Made by a program: the position numbers and the translations under genes. The notes under the pieces are model-generated. The model was not told the DNA's origin and did not search any database. It was given only the letters and a program-made list of their open reading frames with translations. This document shows, in pieces, positions 1-8,386 of a stretch of 64,000 nt of DNA. The stretch comes from JADLGL01 sp050184415. GTDB lineage: Bacteria > Pseudomonadota > Alphaproteobacteria > Rhizobiales > Kaistiaceae. The stretch spans positions 1-64,000 of the forward strand of contig JBFXAJ010000014.1 in the NCBI GenBank assembly GCA_050184415.1, in the 5' to 3' direction. The stretch's first letter is position 1; the number at the start of each line of letters is the position of its first letter.

Positions 1-175
1 TCCGTTCCGACACGCGTGAACACTCCTGGAATGGCATCGGCTCCCTCCGCCTCATGCCATGTGTTCACCATGTCTCCGAACATGCGTTCACCATCTCCCC
101 GGTCTGTACACCCTCAAGGGGGAGGCTCGGGAGCGTGGCGATCGGTTCGGGCGCCTGCCCCGCAGCACGACAGGC

Positions 176-336
176 CCGAGCTCCCCCCTTGAGGGGGAGC
201 GGGTTTCGCGAAGCGAAACCGTGGGGGGTCGCGGCCTATCCGCGAGTCCGGAACCGGGCGAGAGTCACAGACCCCCACCGAAGCTTGCTCCTTGCAGTCG
301 CAACCTTCCGCCTCCCCTCAGGGGGGAGGGCTCGGG
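176..336. repeat. Composite palindromic repeat, copy 1
   Basis: This element has two hairpin halves in inverted orientation. The left half (176-230) holds a CTCCCCC/GGGGGAG hairpin, a TTTCGCGAAGCGAAA hairpin and the edge GTGGGGGGTC. A variable centre follows (231-269). The right half (270-336) starts GACCCCC, continues through AGCTTGCTCCTTGCAGTCGC and ends in a CTCCCCT/GGGGGAG-type hairpin. A truncated extra half lies at about 108-134. Related copies are at 30148-30289, 31968-32135 and 59891-60050. No gene is supported in 1-459. Confidence 0.8.
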
Positions 337-459
337 AGCGTGGGGCAGGGCGAGGCGGTTCTCCGCGAGAGGCGGTCCTTGAGCTGGCAGGAATAAGCCG
401 CTGAACGGGCCGCCCGGCGCGGGACCAATCATCTCGCCCGAGGCGTCGAGAGGACGCCT

Positions 460-1926
460 CTACGACCCCGGGCCGAACCAGGTCGCCAACGCCTCGCGCA
501 GGCCGTCCGCGCCGCCGTCGTCCACCCAGACCACATACCCGTCGGGTCGCACCAGCACGGCGGCGGGCGCCGTCACGGCGCCGATCACCGGCAGCTCCCA
601 CGGGCCGTCATAGCCGGCGTCGATCGCTTCGACCCGACCAGCCCATGGGCCGAGCTCCGGCGGGCTCGTCCGGCTGAAATTGAAGAGGAGCGGGCGGGCG
701 GGGTGGAGGAGCGTGTAGACCCGGACCGGGCCGTCCCGCGTTTCGATGTCGAGGTCCGGCATGCGGCGGCCGAGGAGGGGGTGGCCGGGGCCGAGATCGT
801 AGTGGATCGAAAGGCCCGACAGCCGGCCGGCGAGCTCGCGCCGCGGCTGGTCGAGGCGGAGGAGGTCGCCCAAGAGGTCGCGGAGCGCCGACGTGCGCTC
901 GTCGTCGCGGCGGATCGCGACCGAGGCCATAGTGTTGCGGAGCACCCACTCCGCCACAGGATGGCGTTCGGCCTGGTAGGTGTCGAGGAGCGTTTCCGCG
1001 GCAGTGCCCGCCACCACCAGCGCCAGCTTCCAGCCGAGATTGACCGCGTCGCCGATGCCGAGCTGGAGTCCCTGGCCGCCATCCGGCGGATGGATGTGAG
1101 CGGCGTCGCCCGCGATCAGCACCCGGCCCTTGCGGTAGGCCGCGGCCTGCCTCGTCATGTCGGTGAAGCGGCCGAGCGAGGTCGGGCTGTGGATGCCGTA
1201 GTCGGTGCCCCAGACCGCGATCATCGCCGCGCTGAGCTCGGCGAGGGTCGGCTCGCCGGTGGCGCGGGCGCTCTTCTCGGTGACGAGGACGCCGACGCGG
1301 CCGTCATCCACTTTCCGCAGCGCATGGATGCCGATTGCATCGCGCCTGATGCCCCATTCGGCCGGCTCCTCGGCGAACTCGGCCTCGGCAATGATGTTGC
1401 TGGTGGTGGCGTCGGTGCCGGGGAAGGCGATGCCCGCCGCCTTCCGGACCAGGCTCCGCCCGCCGTCGCAGCCGACCAGGTAGCGCGCCCGCGGCGAGCG
1501 GCCGCCGGACAGGGCGAGGCTCACGCCGGAGGCGTCTTCGGCAAGGCCGGTGACCTCGACGCCATAGTGGATCGGGACGCCGAGCTCGCCGACCCAGCCG
1601 GCGAGGATGCGCTCGATGTGCTTCTGCCACAGCGCGAGGCCGTAATTGCGTCGGGTCGGGAAATCGCCGATGTCGAGCTGCGTCCCGGCGAAGCCGGCGA
1701 CCTGCGCGATCTCGCCTTCGGCGACGAAACGGTCGCCGATGCCGCGCTGGTCGAGGATCTCGATGGTGCGGGCATGGAGCCCGCCCGAGCGCGAGCCGGC
1801 GAGCTCCTGGCTCGGCCGCCGCTCGACGATCGCGACGTCGATCCCGGCGAGCGCGAGCTCGGCCCCGAGCATCAGCCCGGTCGGCCCGCCGCCCGCAATG
1901 AGGACGTCCGCATCTTGTATCGCCAT
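460..1926 (-). CDS. FAD-dependent aromatic-type monooxygenase
   Basis: The 488-residue product looks like a class A flavoprotein monooxygenase (PHBH fold), which uses NAD(P)H and oxygen to hydroxylate an aromatic or polyketide-like substrate in the cytoplasm. The N-terminus has the dinucleotide-binding motif GGGPTGLM, followed by a SRSGGLHARTIEILDQRG stretch typical of this group. Mid-protein there is the CDGGRSLVRK (DG) motif, and further on the GDAAHIHPPDGGQGLQLGIGD motif that contacts the FAD ribityl chain. The C-terminus has the thioredoxin-like tail of the phenol hydroxylase/rifampicin monooxygenase branch. The length fits that branch. The substrate is not predictable. It is monocistronic, with a composite repeat downstream of its stop. 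Family confidence is high, specific function low. Confidence 0.88.
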   Translation of the reverse strand: MAIQDADVLIAGGGPTGLMLGAELALAGIDVAIVERRPSQELAGSRSGGLHARTIEILDQRGIGDRFVAEGEIAQVAGFAGTQLDIGDFPTRRNYGLALWQKHIERILAGWVGELGVPIHYGVEVTGLAEDASGVSLALSGGRSPRARYLVGCDGGRSLVRKAAGIAFPGTDATTSNIIAEAEFAEEPAEWGIRRDAIGIHALRKVDDGRVGVLVTEKSARATGEPTLAELSAAMIAVWGTDYGIHSPTSLGRFTDMTRQAAAYRKGRVLIAGDAAHIHPPDGGQGLQLGIGDAVNLGWKLALVVAGTAAETLLDTYQAERHPVAEWVLRNTMASVAIRRDDERTSALRDLLGDLLRLDQPRRELAGRLSGLSIHYDLGPGHPLLGRRMPDLDIETRDGPVRVYTLLHPARPLLFNFSRTSPPELGPWAGRVEAIDAGYDGPWELPVIGAVTAPAAVLVRPDGYVVWVDDGGADGLREALATWFGPGS

Positions 1927-2113
1927 GTCTGCCGCTCCTGTGGCTCCGCGACGGCGAAGATGACTGCCGGTCGCTCCGCTGAAGAGCGCGCCAAACTAAG
2001 CACAAAGACTCGGTTGGCAATTCTTGATGTTCTGCAGCAGCGCCCCGATATCAGGCTCGGGAGGAGGGTTGCCGCCGAACGAGCGGCGCCGAAGGGGGCC
2101 ACCCCGGGTCGCG

Positions 2114-2470
2114 TCACTCCTTGCGCCCGATCGCGCCCTCGCTGGTCACCGCCACTCCATTCGCCCGGTTGCGGAGATAGTCGCGCCAGCGGTCGAAGTT
2201 CGCGCGGACCGCGAAGGCAGCCGCGGCGTAGGTATCCGAATCGAGAGGCGTGCGCTGGAGGCCTTCGATCTCGACCGCGAGGTCGTGGGTGATCTCGGTG
2301 TAGTCCTCCGCGAGTTTCTCGCACAGGCGCTCGAGGCTCTCGATCAGGTCGTCGGCGGTGGCGCCGTCCACGCCCACCGGGCCGGGGTAGCAGATGATGG
2401 CGCGGAAGGCCTCTTGGACATCCCCGGCGTCATCGCCGCCGATCGCATCGCGGACATCTCCAATATGCAT
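2114..2470 (-). CDS. Hypothetical protein, 118 aa
   Basis: This gene was not recognised. The product is acidic in its N-terminal half and predicted mainly helical, with no signal peptide, membrane segment or cysteine-rich motif. It contains a DDLIESLERLCEKLAEDY helix and ends in a charged tail. It lies between a monooxygenase gene and a secreted SH3b protein gene, all on the minus strand but with gaps over 100 bp, so an operon is not implied. Reading-frame composition supports it as coding. Confidence 0.5.
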   Translation of the reverse strand: MHIGDVRDAIGGDDAGDVQEAFRAIICYPGPVGVDGATADDLIESLERLCEKLAEDYTEITHDLAVEIEGLQRTPLDSDTYAAAAFAVRANFDRWRDYLRNRANGVAVTSEGAIGRKE

Positions 2471-2590
2471 CGTCCATGACTCCTTCTAACGGAGCAGCCG
2501 GCCGTTAATCCGACTCCCCCGCGGTGTTGCCTCGAGGTGGAGGGCAGGGAGCACCGGGGCTGGCGGTTCCGGCCCCGGTGCGATGTTTGG

Positions 2591-3433
2591 CTAGCGCACC
2601 TGGATGGCCGAGATGCGGTCGTTGAAGTTGGAGAGTTGCGCGACGTTCTGGTTGTACTGGAGGCACTGGCCGCCGAAGCCGAAATCCTCGCAGACGATCA
2701 CTGACGCGCCGCCTTCGACGCGGATCGACGAGATGCGGTCGTTCCAGTTCGGGTCGAGGGCGCTGAGGTCCTGGCCGCGGTTCAGGCAGAAGCTGGGGCC
2801 CGTGTAGTTGAAGTCGGCGTAGAAGCAGGCGCGCGCCTGCTGCGTCGGGGGCGGGAGCGGCTGCTGGCCGCCGCCGAAATTGATGGTTAGCCGGATACCG
2901 AGGCGCGGGGCGGCGATGGTGAAGGACTGCTGTCCGTATTGCAGGTAGCGCGCCGACACCCAGCCGGTGTAGCCGGCATAGGTCGCCTCGCACCACGCAT
3001 AGCCCTCGATGCACTGGTTGACCCGGACGGTGGCGCCGGCCGGGATGGCGATGATGGTGCCATAGGCGGTGCTGGGGCCGCGCCGCATGTTGAGCGAGGC
3101 GGTGACGCGGGCGGAGACGCCGCCGCCAGGCGTGACGACCACGGGGTCCGGATCGCCCGACACCGCGCCGCCGAAGCTGAGATAGCGCGCCGAGGCCCAC
3201 CCGACGCGGCCGGTGTAGGACACCTGGCACCAGGTCCGCGCAGCGGTGCAGTCGAGGACGCCGACGCTGGCGCCGGCCGGCATCACGAACAGCACGCCAT
3301 AGGCCGTACTCGGCCCGCTACGCGCATTGAGCGAGGCGGTGACCGTTGCTGTGGAATTTTGCGCGAATGCTGGGGAAGTGGCGCCGGCGGCGCCGATCAG
3401 CAGCAACGCAAGCCCAAGATGCTTGAGTCTCAT
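2591..3433 (-). CDS. Secreted protein with two SH3b domains and a beta/gamma-crystallin-like domain
   Basis: From the chosen ATG (MRLKHLGLALLL, preceded by a GGAG ribosome site) the product has a signal peptide ending near ATSPAFA-Q. Two bacterial SH3 domains follow, each with the pattern TASLN-RSGPSTAYG, a central Cys pair and GW-SARYL at the end. A Pro/Gln-rich linker leads to a C-terminal domain with two Greek-key repeats (CFYADFNYTGPSFCL and CEDFGFGGQCLQY), each ending NDRISSI or NDRISAI, as in beta/gamma-crystallins and I36 inhibitor-type domains. It probably acts in the periplasm or outside the cell, binding peptidoglycan and possibly calcium. An upstream in-frame start would precede the signal peptide and is less likely. 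Confidence 0.8.
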   Translation of the reverse strand: MRLKHLGLALLLIGAAGATSPAFAQNSTATVTASLNARSGPSTAYGVLFVMPAGASVGVLDCTAARTWCQVSYTGRVGWASARYLSFGGAVSGDPDPVVVTPGGGVSARVTASLNMRRGPSTAYGTIIAIPAGATVRVNQCIEGYAWCEATYAGYTGWVSARYLQYGQQSFTIAAPRLGIRLTINFGGGQQPLPPPTQQARACFYADFNYTGPSFCLNRGQDLSALDPNWNDRISSIRVEGGASVIVCEDFGFGGQCLQYNQNVAQLSNFNDRISAIQVR

Positions 3434-3623
3434 GGGGGAACTCCAATCTTCATCCCCCTCGATGCTCCCTAACGCCAGAAGCACCCCGTGCGTTGCACGG
3501 GCATCAATTTGTTTTGCGGTACCTCAACTGCAGAATGGCAATCCGTTTCGGGACAACGCGCAGGGCTCTGTCCAGCAGCTCATATGAGGCCGGGACAGGT
3601 GGCGAAGGCGCCTCAGGCGACCG

Positions 3624-5066
3624 CTATTCCGCATCCCGCACGTCGAGCTCGTATGCGCCGGTTTCGCCGGCGCTGTAGCTGGTGACGCGGATGACCCAGA
3701 CCGCGGGCTTCACGTCGATGGTCAGCCGCGCATCCGTGCCGCCGCCCCCGTCATCGTCGCGATTGCGGATCGGAAGGAGATTGCAGGTGCCGGTGGCCGG
3801 CACCGGCCCGACCTCCACGAAGGCGTCGAACGCCGCCGACTTGACGCTGACGCGGAGCCGCCGCGCGTCCTCGACCGCGATCAGATAGCAGTCGGCATAG
3901 GTGCCGTATCCGTCCATGCGGTCGCCCGGCTCGAGCGCGGCCGCGATGGTCTCGCCGACGCCGACATCGACCACCGCGCGCGATACGCAGGCGGGGCTGG
4001 GCAAGGCCTCGAGGACATAGAGCGCCTGGGTCCAGCCGAAAGGATCGTCCGCCGGCGTGCCGCCGACCGCCACCTGGTCGGTGAGCGCGCGGAAGCGATC
4101 GAGGGCGAGGGTGTCGCCGTCGTCCCAGCGCCCGTCGGCCGTCGCCTCGCAGCCCTGCGCGACCAGCGCGTGCTCGATCCGCGTGACGATGTCATCGGGC
4201 ACCGCGCCGGCCGGCAAGCCGACGCGGGCGGGGTTCGCCGTGCCGGCCGCGTCCTCCGCGATGATGTCGCGGATGTGGGGAAGGACGTAACGGATGTCGA
4301 CCGCGATGTTGGCCCGCGTCTCGGCGTAGCGGCCGAACACGCGCGGGCCGCTTGCGAATTCGGCTTCGTTGATCGCGTAGACGAGCAGCCCGTTCCCGGT
4401 CGCCGTGAACAGCGGGCCGCCCGAATTGCCGCTGACCGAGGCACAATTGTGATAGAACGTGTCGCCGCTCTCGGGATCGCCTGGGTCGGGCCGGAACAGC
4501 CGGCAGCCCCCCGAGGACCAGAGGAAGCGGTCCTCGCGGTCGAAAGGGAAGCCGGCAATGAAGAGGCGGTCGCGGGGGAGCTCCTCCGTGCTGTCGGCCA
4601 GCTCCAGCCAGCCGGTCTCGCGGCCGACGCATTCGTCGAGCCGCATCAGCGCCCAGTCGTCGGCGTCATTGCCGGTCCTGAGATACGGTCCCCACACGGC
4701 CGGCTTCGCCCCGACCGGCCGCGTGCCGAAGCCATCGGCCTCCGCGACGTGGAACTGGGTCTCACCCTCGGCGATCGTTGCCTTCTCGTCGTCGCCAAAG
4801 GCGACATGGTGATTGGTGAGAGCGTAGCACGGCGACACCATGAAACCGGTGCCTGAGCTGAGGACCTCGTCCTCCACCCGCTCGGCCGGCTGGAAGACGG
4901 TGATGAGCCCGATCGGCCGGAAGGCGGCGAAGGCGCCGTTGCGCGGCTGGATGTAGCGCGGATCGACGCCGCCGGGACCGAACAGATTGGCGCTCGCCGT
5001 GCCCACGGCCAGCATGGCCATCGCCACGGCCACGACCATCAGCCGCCACCGGTTCTTCGTCGACAC
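3624..5066 (-). CDS. Secreted trypsin-like serine protease
   Basis: The product has a signal peptide (RLMVVAVAMAMLAVGTASA-N) and a chymotrypsin-fold protease domain. His lies in the TNHHVAFGDD motif, Asp in NDADDWALMRLDE and Ser in SVSGNSGGPLF, so the triad is complete. A beta-rich C-terminal domain of the pre-peptidase type follows, including a DRMDGYGTYADCYLI stretch. It is likely exported and either anchored or released. The GTG start (VSTKNRW) was preferred because everything upstream in the frame runs through the palindromic repeat at 5164-5242 and looks non-coding. An ATG slightly further in is possible. Confidence 0.82.
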   Translation of the reverse strand: MSTKNRWRLMVVAVAMAMLAVGTASANLFGPGGVDPRYIQPRNGAFAAFRPIGLITVFQPAERVEDEVLSSGTGFMVSPCYALTNHHVAFGDDEKATIAEGETQFHVAEADGFGTRPVGAKPAVWGPYLRTGNDADDWALMRLDECVGRETGWLELADSTEELPRDRLFIAGFPFDREDRFLWSSGGCRLFRPDPGDPESGDTFYHNCASVSGNSGGPLFTATGNGLLVYAINEAEFASGPRVFGRYAETRANIAVDIRYVLPHIRDIIAEDAAGTANPARVGLPAGAVPDDIVTRIEHALVAQGCEATADGRWDDGDTLALDRFRALTDQVAVGGTPADDPFGWTQALYVLEALPSPACVSRAVVDVGVGETIAAALEPGDRMDGYGTYADCYLIAVEDARRLRVSVKSAAFDAFVEVGPVPATGTCNLLPIRNRDDDGGGGTDARLTIDVKPAVWVIRVTSYSAGETGAYELDVRDAE

Positions 5067-5163
5067 GATAAGCCCCCCGAAACATCGCAGCACCCGCGCC
5101 GAGTCCTTCCAGACGGCCGCGACGGTGTCAAACGCCGTGGGCGCAGTTGGGAAGGCGCTCAAA

Positions 5164-5242
5164 GATCGCTCCCTTCTCCCCCCTTGCGGGGGAGACCGCG
5201 AAGCTTGGGCCGTAGGCCCTAGCGGAGCGCGTGGGGGGTATC
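5164..5242. repeat. Inverted palindromic repeat, left arm of DUF559 cassette
   Basis: This 79-bp arm matches the reverse complement of 5719-5797 at 76 of 79 positions by hand alignment. It contains a CTCCCCCCTTGCGGGGGAG hairpin, a second hairpin around GGGCCGTAGGCCC and the edge GTGGGGGGTATC facing the gene. It resembles the halves of the composite repeats elsewhere in the window. Confidence 0.9.
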
Positions 5243-5367
5243 TTCGGCGGCGCCTCAAGGATCTGGAGCAGACGCCTCGACGTTCTTCCCGTTTCACAAG
5301 CAGAACCTCTCATTGCGTTGCCCTTGCGGGAAGGGTCAAGCTGGTCGGCGCGTTGGGGGGGCGAGGC

Positions 5368-5742
5368 GTGGGTCGGCCAGTCATTGAGCGCAATCGAAAG
5401 CTCGCGCGGCGCATGCGTCAGGCGATGGGCGTTGGCGAAGTGCGGCTTTGGGCTCGACTTCGGATGGGGCGGCTTGAAGGCCTGCGGTTTCGACGGCAGG
5501 TCCCGATCGGCCCGTATATCGTTGATTTCCTCTGCCTCGACCGAAGACTCGTCGTCGAGGTGGACGGCGGCCAGCATGCCGAGGACCAGCACGCCCAGGC
5601 CGATGCGGTTCGCACGGCATGGCTCGTTCAGGCGGGGTTTCGCGTCGTTCGGTTCTGGACAAGCGAAGTGAAAGAGAACGTGGAGGGCGTCTGCACCGCT
5701 ATCCTCGAAGCGGCCGCCGATACCCCCCACGCGCTCCGCTAG
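5368..5742 (+). CDS. DUF559 domain protein, Vsr-like nuclease fold
   Basis: The product is about 124 residues and fits the DUF559 family, related to very-short-patch-repair and restriction-endonuclease folds. Recognisable stretches are RLEGLRFRRQVPIGPYIVDF, then LVVEVDGGQHAEDQ with the catalytic-type Asp/Glu residues, then WLVQAGFRVVRFW. The GTG start follows GGGGGGCGAGG and gives a usual family length; longer in-frame starts run through the left repeat. The last residues (DTPHALR) and the stop are encoded within the right inverted repeat. The family has no settled biological role. Its position between inverted repeats suggests a mobile-element function. Confidence 0.8.
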   Translation: MGRPVIERNRKLARRMRQAMGVGEVRLWARLRMGRLEGLRFRRQVPIGPYIVDFLCLDRRLVVEVDGGQHAEDQHAQADAVRTAWLVQAGFRVVRFWTSEVKENVEGVCTAILEAAADTPHALR

Positions 5743-5797
5743 GGCCTTCGGCCCAAGCTCCGCGGTCTCCCCCGCAAGGGGGGAGAAGGGAGCGACC
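5719..5797. repeat. Inverted palindromic repeat, right arm of DUF559 cassette
   Basis: This is the inverted partner of 5164-5242, with three mismatches. It begins GATACCCCCCAC, contains the TAG stop of the DUF559 gene and ends in the CTCCCCCGCAAGGGGGGAG hairpin. It lies directly upstream of the terminase gene. Confidence 0.9.
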
Positions 5798-5860
5798 TTC
5801 AAGCTACGAGAAGAGGGCGCGGCGCTTTCGAACCGCCGTGACGCTCCGGAGCTCCTCGCC

Positions 5861-7147
5861 ATGCAACGCACCCTCACCATCCGCACCGCGCGCATCTTCG
5901 CGCCGCTCCTCCGCCCCGCGCGCTACAAGGGCGCGCATGGCGGACGAGGATCGGGGAAGTCGCATTTCTTTGCCGGCGCAATGGTGGAGCAGGCGATGCT
6001 GCGGCCGGGGTTCCGCGGCGTGTGCATCCGTGAGGTCCAGAAGAGCCTCAAGGAGTCCGCCAAGCGGCTGATCGAGGACAAGCTCGAGGAGCATGCGGTC
6101 GGCGCCGGCTTCGACGTCCATGCCGCCGATATCCGGACGCCCGGCGGCGGGGTCATCATCTTCCAGGGCATGCAGGACCACACCGCGGAGTCGATCAAAT
6201 CGCTCGAAGGCTTCGACGTCGCCTGGGTCGAGGAGGCGCAGGCGTTCTCGCAGCGATCGCTGACGCTGCTCCGGCCCACCATCCGGAAGGCCGGCTCCGA
6301 ACTCTGGTTCTCGTGGAACCGCACGCGCCGGAACGATCCCGTCGACCTCCTTCTCACCGGCGACAAGGCGCCGAGCGACTGCGCGGTGGTGAACGCGAAC
6401 TGGCGCGACAATCCGTGGTTTCCCGGCGTCCTCGACCAGGAGCGGCGCGACGATCTCCGGCATCGTCCGGAGCAGTACGCCCATGTCTGGGAGGGCGACT
6501 ACGCCTCCGTGACCGAGGGCGCCTATTTCGCCGCCGACCTGTCGCGTGCCCGCGCCGAGGGGCGGATCGGCGCGCTCGCGGCCGACCCGCTGATGACCCA
6601 TCGCGCCATCTGGGACATCGGCGGCACGGGTGCGGCGGCCGATGCGTGCGCGATCTGGATCGAGCAATGGGTCGGCCGCGAGATCCGCGTCCTCGACTAT
6701 TACGAGGCCGTCGGCCAGCCGCTGGCGGCCCATGTCGCCTGGCTCCGCCAAGCCGGCTACGGAAACGCGCTCTGCATCCTGCCCCATGATGGCGACACCC
6801 ATGATCGCGTCCATGATGTGAGCTTCGCGAGCGCGCTCCGCGACGCCGGCTTCGCGGTGAAGGTCGTGCCGAACCAGGGCAAGGGCGCGGCGCGCAACCG
6901 CATCGAGGCGGCGCGGCGCCTCTTCCCGCGCATCTGGTTCAACGCCGCCACCACCGAAGCCGGCAGAGCCGCGCTCGGCGCCTATCACGAGCGACGGGAC
7001 GTGGAGCGCAACATCGGCCTAGGCCCCGAGCACGACTGGTCCTCGCACGGGTCCGACGCCTTCGGCCTGTCCTGCATCGCCTATGAGGAGCCGCGAACCG
7101 GCGCGGAGTCGCCGTCGCCGCTCAAGGCGAAGGGGCGGTTCCTGTGA
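5861..7147 (+). CDS. Phage terminase large subunit (PBSX-type)
   Basis: The 428-residue product is the DNA-packaging motor ATPase/nuclease of tailed phages. The N-terminal ATPase domain has Walker A GGRGSGKS (27-34) and Walker B FDVAWVEEAQ with Asp119 and Glu124. The C-terminal RNase H-like nuclease domain shows acidic residues in IWDIGGTGAAADA, HDGDTHD and HGSDAFG. Length and motifs are complete, so it may be functional. A GGAG ribosome site precedes the ATG. No small terminase, portal, protease or capsid gene was recognised nearby. The next gene is an opposite-strand methyltransferase, so the phage structural module seems lost or replaced. Confidence 0.9.
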   Translation: MQRTLTIRTARIFAPLLRPARYKGAHGGRGSGKSHFFAGAMVEQAMLRPGFRGVCIREVQKSLKESAKRLIEDKLEEHAVGAGFDVHAADIRTPGGGVIIFQGMQDHTAESIKSLEGFDVAWVEEAQAFSQRSLTLLRPTIRKAGSELWFSWNRTRRNDPVDLLLTGDKAPSDCAVVNANWRDNPWFPGVLDQERRDDLRHRPEQYAHVWEGDYASVTEGAYFAADLSRARAEGRIGALAADPLMTHRAIWDIGGTGAAADACAIWIEQWVGREIRVLDYYEAVGQPLAAHVAWLRQAGYGNALCILPHDGDTHDRVHDVSFASALRDAGFAVKVVPNQGKGAARNRIEAARRLFPRIWFNAATTEAGRAALGAYHERRDVERNIGLGPEHDWSSHGSDAFGLSCIAYEEPRTGAESPSPLKAKGRFL

Positions 7148-7316
7148 TGAGCCGAGCGAATAGCGAGTGGCGAATAGTGAGCCCTTCATTGGGGGGTGAA
7201 GGGAAAGCGGCCGTGCGTTTGAGCACCGCCGTGCCGGGCGCCGCCCCCCATCCGGGCCCGTCTGGCCGGCAATGGCACTCGGAGCGCCGCGGTATCTTGC
7301 TGCCATGTCGGCAGTC

Positions 7317-8162
7317 TTAACTCCGCAGGTAAAATGAGTTGTTGCGCGACTGGCCGACACGGACATAGCCGCGCGCGGCAAGGGCCGCGGCACAGCCTGG
7401 ATAGTCGCCATTTGGCGTGCGTTCGATGACGATCCGCTTCGGCAGCAGGCCATCGGCCGCGCCCAGGATGAACGGCGGCAGCGCCTTGTCCTCATGTCCC
7501 TCGATGTCGATCTTCAGCCCATGGATGGAGGTCAGGCCGGCCTCGTCGACGATCGCCGCCAGGGTCCGGACCGGCACCGGACCGCCGTCATGCTCTTCGA
7601 CGGAGACGATGGCGATGTCGTCCTTGCGGATATTCAGCGATCCGGTGCCGTCGCGGTCGCTGACCGCGCAGGCGAAGATCTGCACGTTAGAGAGGCCCGA
7701 GGCGCCGATGTTCCAGGCCAGCCGGCGTGTCATCAGCGGATTGGCGTCGATCGCAACGACCGTGCCGGTTGCTGCGCGCTTAGCCAGAGGTTGCGTATAG
7801 AGGCCGATATTGGAGCCGACATCGACGAAATTGTCGCCGGCCTTGCTTCCGTCGAGCAGAAAGTCGATGTCGCCCGCATTGTAGTCCGGGCGCAGCAGGA
7901 TGCCGAATTCGATCAGATTGTTGCGTCCGCGCAGCCGGTAGGGGCAGTCGCGGAACACCACGTCCAGCGGCGCGCCGCTCGATCCCATGACGAGGTTGGT
8001 GATCGCACGGCGAAACAGGCCGCGGCGCAGAAAGCTCCCGCTCGCGAGGCCAACAAGCGCCCGCTGGAAGGAATTCGGTGCGAAATGTCCGAACGGCAGG
8101 ACTGCGTCCGCATCGATGAGGCTTTGCTCGTCGCTGGTGAGGGGGCGCGTCGCTGGCGTCAT
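7317..8162 (-). CDS. FkbM family SAM-dependent methyltransferase
   Basis: The C-terminal two-thirds has the class I SAM fold: VDVGSNIGLYTQPLAKRA (motif I), VVAIDANP for the ribose-binding acid, and GLKIDIEGHEDKALPPF, the FkbM signature. The family O-methylates sugars and polyketides, and in proteobacteria often modifies surface glycans. It sits on the strand opposite the phage-like genes, just after the terminase. It may be lysogenic-conversion cargo acting on the same surface polymer as the GT39 enzyme at 14358-15938, which is inference. The ATG was preferred; a TTG three codons upstream is also possible. Confidence 0.85.
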   Translation of the reverse strand: MTPATRPLTSDEQSLIDADAVLPFGHFAPNSFQRALVGLASGSFLRRGLFRRAITNLVMGSSGAPLDVVFRDCPYRLRGRNNLIEFGILLRPDYNAGDIDFLLDGSKAGDNFVDVGSNIGLYTQPLAKRAATGTVVAIDANPLMTRRLAWNIGASGLSNVQIFACAVSDRDGTGSLNIRKDDIAIVSVEEHDGGPVPVRTLAAIVDEAGLTSIHGLKIDIEGHEDKALPPFILGAADGLLPKRIVIERTPNGDYPGCAAALAARGYVRVGQSRNNSFYLRS

Positions 8163-8386
8163 GTCGGTCAATCCGTTTGCCCGTCAGGGACGCGTGCGCG
8201 GTCCCACCGGCCGGTGCCTTCTTACAACGAAGCCCGCACACCACCACCGGGCATAGCGGGGAGTACTCGGCGCCACCGGTGACGCCGTCAGCGAATCCGG
8301 CCAATGGTCAGGGACATCACAATGCGAGGTCCGCGCCCGAAGGCCCGTGGTGCGTTCCCCATGGCCGCCGCGGAAAGGTCCCGCGC

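Larger units (their letters stand above)
5164..5797. mobile_element. Putative mobile cassette: DUF559 gene between inverted palindromic repeats
   Basis: The two near-identical 79-bp arms point toward each other around a single DUF559 gene, and the gene's stop codon lies inside the right arm. The arrangement equals half, centre, inverted half of the window's composite palindromic repeats, except that the centre holds a gene. No transposase was seen. Mobility is inferred from symmetry alone, by analogy with REP elements flanking RAYT transposases. Confidence 0.5.

Noticed and set aside
703..2292. 529-codon plus-strand frame opposite the monooxygenase
   Set aside because: The minus-strand monooxygenase has clear FAD motifs. 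The plus frame is Ala/Arg/Asp shadow sequence.
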